Positions 57,767 to 64,000 of a stretch of DNA of 64,000 bases are shown in pieces. Source of the DNA: Sphingobium amiense. GTDB lineage: Bacteria > Pseudomonadota > Alphaproteobacteria > Sphingomonadales > Sphingomonadaceae. The translations under genes and the position numbers were made by a program. How positions within the stretch are numbered: the first letter of the stretch is position 1; every line of letters starts with the position of its first letter. The notes beneath the pieces are model-generated. The model was not told the DNA's origin and did not search any database. It saw only the letters and a program-made list of their open reading frames with translations. The stretch lies in the NCBI RefSeq assembly GCF_003967075.1, contig NZ_AP018664.1:1550001-1614000 (forward strand), in the 5' to 3' direction.

Positions 57767-59878
57767 TCAGGCCGGTTCGAACGCCTGCGCCTTCTTCTTC
57801 GCGCGGAAGGCGTGGAGCAGCGGCTCGGTATAGCCGCTCGGCTGCTCGACCCCCTCGAACACCAGCGCGCGCGCGGCCTGCCAGGCGAGGCTCTCCCCTT
57901 CCCGCCCGCTCATCGGTTCGTAGAGCGGATCGCCCGCATTCTGCGCATCGACCTTGGCCGCCATGCGCGCGAACGCCGCGTCGACCTGCTCCGCCGTGCA
58001 GACGCCGTGCAGCAGCCAGTTCGCCATATGCTGCGACGAAATGCGCAGCGTCGCGCGATCTTCCATCAGGCCGATGTCATGAATGTCCGGCACTTTGGAG
58101 CAACCGACGCCCTGGTCGATCCAGCGCACGACATAGCCTAGGATACCCTGCGCGTTATTGTCCAGTTCCTGCGCGATCTCCTCCTCGGAAAAGTTGCGCC
58201 CGACCGCAACGGGGATCGTCAGCAGCTTCGCGAGTGGCGCGATCCCTTCCGCCTTGCGCTCCTCGCGCCGGGCGAAGACGTCGACGCGGTGATAATGGGT
58301 CGCGTGCAGCGTCGCGGCGGTGGGGGATGGCACCCAGGCGGTGTTCGCCCCGCTCATCGGATGGCCGACCTTCTGCTCCAGCATGTCCGCCATCCGATCG
58401 GGGGCGGCCCACATGCCCTTGCCGATCTGCGCCCGGCCCGACAGGCCGCAGGCAAGGCCGATCTGCACGTTGCGATCCTCATAGGCGGCGATCCAGTCGC
58501 TCGTCTTCATCTCGCCCTTGCGGATCATCGGTCCCGCCTGCATCGACGTGTGCATCTCATCCCCGGTGCGGTCGAGGAAGCCGGTGTTGATGAAGACGAT
58601 ACGGTCCTTCACCGCATGGATGCAGGCGGCAAGGTTGGCGGAGGTGCGCCGTTCCTCATCCATCACCCCGACCTTGATCGTATGGCGCGCCATGCCCAGC
58701 ATATCTTCGATCGCGTCGAACAGCCGGTCGGTGAAGGCGGCTTCCTCCGGTCCGTGCATCTTGGGCTTGACGATATAGACGCTGCCCGCGCGGCTGTTTG
58801 CTTTGCGCCCCTTAAGGTCGTGCAGCGCGATGAGGCTGGTGACGATGCCGTCGATGATCCCCTCGGGCGCTTCGTCTCCGTTGGGCAGGCGGACGGCGGG
58901 CGTCGTCATCAGGTGCCCGACATTGCGGACGAACAGCAGGCTGCGGCCCGGCAGCGTGAAGGCGCTGCCATCGGGCGCGGTATAGCTGCGGTCGCCATGC
59001 AGCGCCCGCGTCATCATGGCGCCATTCTTCTCGAACCGGTCGGTCAGGTCGCCCTTCATCAGCCCCAGCCAGTTGGCATAGGCCGCGACCTTGTCCTCCG
59101 CATCGACGGCGGCGACCGAGTCCTCCAGATCGCAGATGGTGGTAAGCGCCGATTCCAGGATCACGTCCGCAATCCCCGCCGGATCGTCGCGGCCGATGGG
59201 ATGGCTGCCGTCGAACACGACCTCGATATGCAGCCCGTTATGGCGGAACAGGCGGCCCTTCTCGCTCGTGCCGACGAACTGCGCCGGATCGGCGAGCGCG
59301 ATCTCGTCGCTCGCCAGATTGCGCCAGCTTCCGTCCGCCAGCGGGATGGCGTCGTCGAGGAAAGTCTTGGCCCATGCGATGACCTGCGCCCCGCGCGCGG
59401 CGTCATATCCCTTCCCCGCCGCCTTGCCGGGGACGGCATCGGTGCCATAGAGCGCGTCATAGAGACTGCCCCACCGCGCATTGGCGGCGTTCAGCAGGAA
59501 CCGCGCGTTGAGGATCGGGACGACGAGCTGCGGCCCGGCAAGCGTCGCGACTTCCTCATCGACATTCGCGCTGCCGATGGCGAAGGGCGCAGGCTCGGGA
59601 ACCAGATAGCCGATCTCCCGCAGGAAGGCCTCATAGGCCTCTGCGTCATGCGGCTGGCCGCGCCGCTGCTCATGCCAGCTATCGACCTGCGCCTGAAGCG
59701 TGTCGCGCTTGCGCAGCAGCGCCACATTGTCGGGCGCGAAGCGGGACAGGATGCTGGCAACCCCGCCCCAGAAAGCGTCGGGCGCGATGCTCGTCGCCGG
59801 CAAGGCCCGCTCCTCGATGAAATCGGCCAGTTGCGCCGCAACCTGAATGCCCGCCCTGTCGATCATGCGCTCGTTCAT
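57767..59878 (-). CDS. glcB: Malate synthase G
   Basis: A 703-residue enzyme condensing glyoxylate and acetyl-CoA to malate. [18 protein letters not shown] includes the metal-binding region, and [32 protein letters not shown] and [26 protein letters not shown] are characteristic of isoform G. The ATG at 59878 is 8 bases from AGGAG; the ATG at 59884 is in frame but too close. Isocitrate lyase is not in the window. It is divergent from a LysR regulator. Confidence 0.95.
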   Translation of the reverse strand: MNERMIDRAGIQVAAQLADFIEERALPATSIAPDAFWGGVASILSRFAPDNVALLRKRDTLQAQVDSWHEQRRGQPHDAEAYEAFLREIGYLVPEPAPFAIGSANVDEEVATLAGPQLVVPILNARFLLNAANARWGSLYDALYGTDAVPGKAAGKGYDAARGAQVIAWAKTFLDDAIPLADGSWRNLASDEIALADPAQFVGTSEKGRLFRHNGLHIEVVFDGSHPIGRDDPAGIADVILESALTTICDLEDSVAAVDAEDKVAAYANWLGLMKGDLTDRFEKNGAMMTRALHGDRSYTAPDGSAFTLPGRSLLFVRNVGHLMTTPAVRLPNGDEAPEGIIDGIVTSLIALHDLKGRKANSRAGSVYIVKPKMHGPEEAAFTDRLFDAIEDMLGMARHTIKVGVMDEERRTSANLAACIHAVKDRIVFINTGFLDRTGDEMHTSMQAGPMIRKGEMKTSDWIAAYEDRNVQIGLACGLSGRAQIGKGMWAAPDRMADMLEQKVGHPMSGANTAWVPSPTAATLHATHYHRVDVFARREERKAEGIAPLAKLLTIPVAVGRNFSEEEIAQELDNNAQGILGYVVRWIDQGVGCSKVPDIHDIGLMEDRATLRISSQHMANWLLHGVCTAEQVDAAFARMAAKVDAQNAGDPLYEPMSGREGESLAWQAARALVFEGVEQPSGYTEPLLHAFRAKKKAQAFEPA

Positions 59879-59953
59879 CGTCATTCTCCTGTCAGGCCGC
59901 CATCATAGACCGCCGCCATTATCGCGTGTAGAGGCGTTTATTCGAACATAGTC

Positions 59954-59972
59954 ATTCTTCCGGTGAACGAAT
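59954..59972. promoter_or_regulatory. Candidate LysR-type operator between glcB and lysR gene
   Basis: ATTC-N11-GAAT is a 19-base dyad of the T-N11-A kind used by LysR regulators. It ends directly before the regulator's ATG, and a second ATTC lies upstream at about 59939. The position is suggestive of autoregulation, but the dyad is short. Confidence 0.4.
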
Positions 59973-60878
59973 ATGATGGACCCCGACCACGAACTGTTCG
60001 TTACCGTCGCCGACGAAGGCAGCCTCGCGGCGGCCGGTCGCCGCCTGTCCATATCGCCCGCGATGGTATCGAAACGGATCGCCCGGCTGGAGGAGAGGCT
60101 GGGCGCGAAACTCATGCATCGCACCACCCGCCGCCTGTCGCTGACCGGGGCGGGCGAGCGGCTGCACAGCGACCTCCGCGCCATCCTCGCCGCGCTGGAC
60201 GAAGCGGAAAGGCGAGTCACCGGCGCTTCGGCGGTGGCCAGCGGGCCGCTGCATGTCAGCGCGCCGACCTCCTTCGGGCGGATGCATCTCGCGCCATGGC
60301 TGCCGCGCTTCCTGGCCGACCATCCGAAGGTCGAACTGACCGTCGACCTCTCCGACCGCTTCATCGACCTGATCGAGGAACGCTGCGATCTCGCCATCCG
60401 CATCACTGCCGATCCCGGCGCGGGAGTCGGCGCACGGCGGCTGGCCACCAATCGCCGCATCCTGTGCGCCGCCCCCGGCTATCTCGACCGCTTCGGAACG
60501 CCCTTCGAGGTAGCGGACCTCAGAGATCACCGGCTTCTCGCGGCGGAAGGGCAGATGCCATGGCGGCTGATGGGGCCGAAGGGACCGGTGACCATCGAGC
60601 AACGAAGCCATGTCCGGACCAACAGCAGCGAGCTGGTGCGCGAACTGGCGCTGGCGGGGGGCGGCATCGCGCTCCGGTCGCTCTGGGACATTGCGGGCGC
60701 GCTGCGGGAGGGAAAGGTCCGGCAGATCCTGCCCGCGTTCGAAGGGTCCGCCGACGTCGGTCTTTACGCGGTCCATGTGCCGCAGGCCAACCCGCCCCGC
60801 GCCCTGACCGCCTTCGTCGAATTTCTGGCCGCGCTCTACGGCCCGACGCCCCCTTGGGAAAGCGCTGTCTTGCCCTAG
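59973..60878 (+). CDS. LysR family transcriptional regulator
   Basis: A 301-residue regulator with an N-terminal winged helix (ELFVTVADEGSLAAAGRRLSISPAMVSKRIARLEERLGAKLMHR type, residues 7-53) and a periplasmic-binding-like effector domain from about 90. It lies divergent from malate synthase G and 28 bases ahead of malic enzyme, so it may govern one or both. The effector is unknown. It resembles the CrgA/DmlR subgroup. Confidence 0.9.
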   Translation: MMDPDHELFVTVADEGSLAAAGRRLSISPAMVSKRIARLEERLGAKLMHRTTRRLSLTGAGERLHSDLRAILAALDEAERRVTGASAVASGPLHVSAPTSFGRMHLAPWLPRFLADHPKVELTVDLSDRFIDLIEERCDLAIRITADPGAGVGARRLATNRRILCAAPGYLDRFGTPFEVADLRDHRLLAAEGQMPWRLMGPKGPVTIEQRSHVRTNSSELVRELALAGGGIALRSLWDIAGALREGKVRQILPAFEGSADVGLYAVHVPQANPPRALTAFVEFLAALYGPTPPWESAVLP

Positions 60879-60905
60879 CGGAACCGAGCCTTTAAGGCCC
60901 GGCTC

Positions 60906-63173
60906 ATGGACGACAACACCCGCCGCGCCGCCCTCGACTATCACCGCTATCCGCAGCCGGGCAAGCTCCGGATCGAACCGACCAAGCGGATGGTGAACCA
61001 GCGCGACCTCGCGCTCGCCTATTCGCCGGGCGTCGCCGCCCCCTGTGTCGAGATCGCGGCGGACCCGGACAAGGCGCTCGACTACACCGCGCGCGGCAAC
61101 CTCGTCGCCGTCATCTCCAACGGCACCGCGGTTCTCGGCCTTGGCGCCATCGGCGCGCTGGCGTCGAAGCCGGTGATGGAGGGCAAGGCGGTGCTCTTCA
61201 AGAAATTCGCCGACATCGACGTGTTCGACATAGAGGTCGACACCACCGACCCCGACAGGTTCATCGATGCGGTCGCCCTGCTGGAGCCGACCTTCGGCGG
61301 CATCAATCTGGAAGACATCAAGGCGCCCGAATGCTTCGCCATCGAAGCGCGGCTGAAGGAGCGGATGAACATCCCCGTCTTCCACGACGACCAGCATGGC
61401 ACCGCCATCGTCGTCGCGGCGGCCGTGCGCAACGCGCTGGTGATTCAGGGCAAGACTCTGGCGGATGCGAAGCTGGTGACATCGGGCGCGGGCGCGGCCG
61501 CTCTGGCCTGCGTCGATCTGCTCGTGTCGATGGGGCTGCCGGTCGAGAATGTGACGCTGACCGACAAGGATGGCGTGATCCATTCAGGCCGCGAGGGGAT
61601 GCTCCCCAACATGGCGCGCTATGCCCGGACCACCAACGCCCGCACCCTGCCCGATGTGCTTCCCGGCGCGAATCTGTTCCTAGGCCTTTCCGCGCCCGGC
61701 GTGCTGAAGCCCGAATGGCTGCCGCTGATGGCCCCTAATCCGCTCATCTTCGCGCTCGCCAACCCGGAGCCGGAAATCCGCCCCGAAGCCGCGCGTGAGG
61801 TGCGCCCGGACGCGATCATCGCAACCGGCCGGTCGGATTATCCCAATCAGGTCAACAACGTCCTGTGCTTCCCCTACATCTTCCGGGGCGCGCTGGATGT
61901 GGGCGCCACGCAGATCAACGAAGCGATGAAGGTCGCCGCCGCCGAAGCCATCGCCGCCCTCGCCCGCCTGCCCGCGCATGACAGCGTGGCGCAGGCCTAC
62001 GGCGGGCGCAAGCTGGCGTTCGGGCCTGACTATATCATCCCCACCCCCTTCGACCCGCGCCTGATCGGCGAGATCGCGGTCGCGGTCGCGAGGGCGGCGA
62101 TGGACAGCGGCGTTGCGAAACGGACGCTGAACCTCGACGACTACAAGCGCAGCCTGACCCGGCAGAGCACCCGCTCGGGCCAGTTGATGCTCCCGGTGTT
62201 CGAAGCCGCGCGGGGCAGCGGCACCCGCATCGCCTATGGTGAGGGCGAAGACGACCGCGTGCTGCGCGCCATTCGCGACGCACTCGACGAAGGGATCGTC
62301 CGCCCGACCATCGTCGCGCGCCGCCGTATCCTCGAAAAGAAGCTGCCGGAACTCGGCATCAGCTTCGACTTCGACCGCGACGTGGAAGTGATCGACCCGG
62401 AAACCGATCATCTCGCCATGGGCGAACTGGTCGAAGCCTATCGCACCATCGCCGCGCGCAAGGGCGTGCCCGCCGACGAAATCCTGCGCCACGTCTATCG
62501 CCGCCCGACCATCACCGCCGCCATGCTGCTGCGCACCGGGCGGGTCGATGCCGCGCTGGTCGGCGGTCGTTCGGAATATTGGGGTCAGGTCGAACATGTG
62601 CTGCGCATCATCGACCGCGTGCCCGATCACAGCCGCGTCTATGCGCTCTCGGGCCTGATCCTCGACGCGGGCGCTCTGTTCGTCACCGATACCCATATGG
62701 TGCCCGATCCGACGCCTGAACAGATCGCGGAGATGACGCTCGCGGCCTGCGCGGAGCTGCGCTATTTCGGCCTGACGCCCCGTGCTGCGCTGCTGTCGCA
62801 CTCCAATTTCGGCGCGTCCCACACCGACAGCGCGCGCAAGATGCGCAAGGCGTTCACCCTGGTGCGCGAAGCCGCGCCCGACCTGTCGGTCGATGGCGAA
62901 ATGCATGCCGACGCAGCGCTCAGCCAGGCGTTGCGCGATCGTCTGGTGCCGGATTCCCGGTTCGAGGGACCGGCGAACCTTCTCGTCATGCCCAATCTGG
63001 ATGCTGCCAACATCACGCTCACCGCTCTGGCCGCCGCATCCAGTTCGCCCACGGTGGGGCCGATGCTGATGGGCCTGTCCAAGCCAATCCATGTGCTGAC
63101 GCCCGGCGTCACGTCTCGCGGCATCCTGAACCTTACTGCCATCGCCGCGGCGGAAGTCGCGCGCGAAGGCTGA
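60906..63173 (+). CDS. maeB: NADP-dependent malic enzyme, fused to phosphotransacetylase-like domain
   Basis: A 755-residue MaeB-type enzyme. The N-terminal malic enzyme part (to about 430) has [33 protein letters not shown] and [14 protein letters not shown] (NADP fold). The C-terminal part (about 440-755) is a phosphate acetyltransferase-like domain ([22 protein letters not shown]..., [15 protein letters not shown]), usually regulatory and inactive. It decarboxylates malate to pyruvate with NADPH. With malate synthase it links C2 input to gluconeogenesis. Confidence 0.95.
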   Translation: MDDNTRRAALDYHRYPQPGKLRIEPTKRMVNQRDLALAYSPGVAAPCVEIAADPDKALDYTARGNLVAVISNGTAVLGLGAIGALASKPVMEGKAVLFKKFADIDVFDIEVDTTDPDRFIDAVALLEPTFGGINLEDIKAPECFAIEARLKERMNIPVFHDDQHGTAIVVAAAVRNALVIQGKTLADAKLVTSGAGAAALACVDLLVSMGLPVENVTLTDKDGVIHSGREGMLPNMARYARTTNARTLPDVLPGANLFLGLSAPGVLKPEWLPLMAPNPLIFALANPEPEIRPEAAREVRPDAIIATGRSDYPNQVNNVLCFPYIFRGALDVGATQINEAMKVAAAEAIAALARLPAHDSVAQAYGGRKLAFGPDYIIPTPFDPRLIGEIAVAVARAAMDSGVAKRTLNLDDYKRSLTRQSTRSGQLMLPVFEAARGSGTRIAYGEGEDDRVLRAIRDALDEGIVRPTIVARRRILEKKLPELGISFDFDRDVEVIDPETDHLAMGELVEAYRTIAARKGVPADEILRHVYRRPTITAAMLLRTGRVDAALVGGRSEYWGQVEHVLRIIDRVPDHSRVYALSGLILDAGALFVTDTHMVPDPTPEQIAEMTLAACAELRYFGLTPRAALLSHSNFGASHTDSARKMRKAFTLVREAAPDLSVDGEMHADAALSQALRDRLVPDSRFEGPANLLVMPNLDAANITLTALAAASSSPTVGPMLMGLSKPIHVLTPGVTSRGILNLTAIAAAEVAREG

Positions 63174-63223
63174 GCTTAACCATTGCCTGCTAGGACCGGC
63201 AGCAACGTTGCTGGCCGGGGACG

Positions 63224-63898
63224 ATGATGGGATTGCTGCGAACATTGGTGAACAGCCTGGGACCGAAGCTCGCCGTCACCGCCGTGCTTGGCGGCGGCGC
63301 ACTCGCCGCGCTCCATTTTGCCGATCGTCCCGCGGCGCGGGATGCAGCGCCTGCGCAGATCGAGGCGACCGCGCCGTCCAAGCCGATAAAGCCCGCCGAA
63401 CGGCGCAGCGACCAGCCCATGACAGTGGACCCCCGCGCCCTTCTGGTGAAGCGCGTGCTCCAGATCGACGGTCCCTTCCGCCACGGCGATTATGTCTGGA
63501 ACGAGGATGGCGCGCCCGCCACCGGTCCCGTCATCGTGACCGTCGATCTCAAGGCCGAAACCCTGTCCGTCTTCCGCGACGGCTATGAGATCGGCGCGGC
63601 GGTCATCCTCTACGGCGCAACCGACAAGCCCAGCCCCGTGGGCGCTTTCCCGATCACGCAGAAGGACGCAGACCATGTGTCCAACCTCTATGGCGCACCC
63701 ATGCCCTATGCGCTGCGCCTGACCAGCGACGGCGTCTTCATTCACGGCAGCGATGTGCAATATGGCAAGGCGACGCACGGCTGCATCGGCGTGCCGAAGG
63801 ATTTCGCGCGCAAACTGTTCGGTGTCACGAAACTGGGCGACATCGTCGTCATCACCAACGGCAAGATGCTGGACGTGAGCAAGGCGGCGAAGGGATAG
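63224..63898 (+). CDS. L,D-transpeptidase (YkuD domain)
   Basis: A 224-residue protein with an N-terminal membrane anchor (about 15-33), a Pro/Ala linker, and the YkuD domain (about 100-215). The active site FIHGSDVQYGKATHGCIGVP contains the conserved His-Gly and the nucleophile Cys in THGC. It would form 3-3 crosslinks or attach proteins to peptidoglycan in the periplasm. ATGs at 63224 and 63227 are both possible starts. Confidence 0.9.
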   Translation: MMGLLRTLVNSLGPKLAVTAVLGGGALAALHFADRPAARDAAPAQIEATAPSKPIKPAERRSDQPMTVDPRALLVKRVLQIDGPFRHGDYVWNEDGAPATGPVIVTVDLKAETLSVFRDGYEIGAAVILYGATDKPSPVGAFPITQKDADHVSNLYGAPMPYALRLTSDGVFIHGSDVQYGKATHGCIGVPKDFARKLFGVTKLGDIVVITNGKMLDVSKAAKG

Positions 63899-63920
63899 GC
63901 AACGCCGTAAGCGGCCGCAA

Positions 63921-63955
63921 CAATGCGCGCGCTGCAATCGCCCCGGCGCGCATTG
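63921..63955. repeat. Hairpin after the L,D-transpeptidase gene
   Basis: CAATGCGCGC (63921-63930) pairs perfectly with GCGCGCATTG (63946-63955) around a 15-base loop. There is no T run, so an intrinsic terminator is not clear. Confidence 0.45.
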
Positions 63956-64000
63956 CAAAGCTCCACTCTTGACCTGCGTTGTCATCACGCCCATTTGCCG

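Noticed and set aside
58289..59908. A 539-residue plus-strand ORF opposite malate synthase
   Set aside because: Antisense shadow with no family signature.

Overview
This window is ordinary, gene-dense, high-GC chromosome from an alphaproteobacterium, most probably a sphingomonad (Sphingobium/Sphingomonas type). The evidence is mixed. Seen in sequence: a permuted two-piece tmRNA, a GTTC-N7-GTTC SOS box in front of lexA, a ChpT phosphotransferase, a TIGR02300 (FYDLN) protein and a large Oar-like TonB receptor. From knowledge of the group: the orders trpG-trpD-trpC-moaC-moeA-lexA, comEC/gltX-gltA and rluD-rpoH. I see no prophage, insertion sequence, CRISPR array or plasmid module.

Layout. 1-3.9 kb: ettA (cut by the window edge), an M28 peptidase, an Asn/Ala-rich lipoprotein, tRNA-Pro, the tmRNA gene ssrA on the minus strand, and a frameshifted coiled-coil gene. 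4-9.2 kb: trpGDC, moaC, moeA and lexA, mostly joined by ATGA overlaps. 9.2-14.2 kb: comEC, gltX, gltA. 14.2-22 kb: a CinA-type domain protein, map, glnB-glnA (with a sigma-54-type promoter), chpT, a JAMM peptidase, rluD, rpoH, mtgA. 22-31 kb (minus strand): TonB receptor, clpX, clpP, a GT2 glycosyltransferase, tig and tRNA-Leu. 31-32.9 kb: a small acidic protein and a FecI/FecR pair. 32.9-38.6 kb (minus): a five-gene surface-glycan operon. 38.6-44.5 kb: sirtuin, dapB, nth, a DUF6491 protein, a UvrD helicase, an HPP protein. 44.5-50 kb: two identical tRNA-Ala genes around a long hairpin, the FYDLN protein, aroA, a small membrane protein, cmk, rpsA, ihfB, tRNA-Leu. 50-57 kb: K+/H+ antiporter, glutaminase, a secreted protein, alaS, a PilZ protein. 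57-64 kb: GST, malate synthase G, a divergent LysR regulator, malic enzyme, an L,D-transpeptidase.

How genes work together. Most are housekeeping: tryptophan and chorismate synthesis, molybdopterin, nitrogen assimilation (PII and glutamine synthetase), translation (GluRS, AlaRS, S1, tmRNA, Map), protein quality control (trigger factor, ClpXP, RpoH), DNA repair (LexA, Nth, UvrD) and C2/C4 carbon flow (citrate synthase, malate synthase, malic enzyme). Accessory content is limited to the glycan operon, the TonB receptor and the FecI/FecR pair.

No clearly new system stands out. The most useful non-obvious items are the tmRNA hidden under spurious ORFs, a two-copy dispersed repeat (4686-4791 and 56921-57041) that keeps a ten-codon reading frame, a one-base frameshift at about 3456, the hairpin between the tRNA-Ala twins, and the metal-binding-like tail on trigger factor. 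Start codons were chosen by hand from family conservation and ribosome binding sites, so several remain uncertain as noted.
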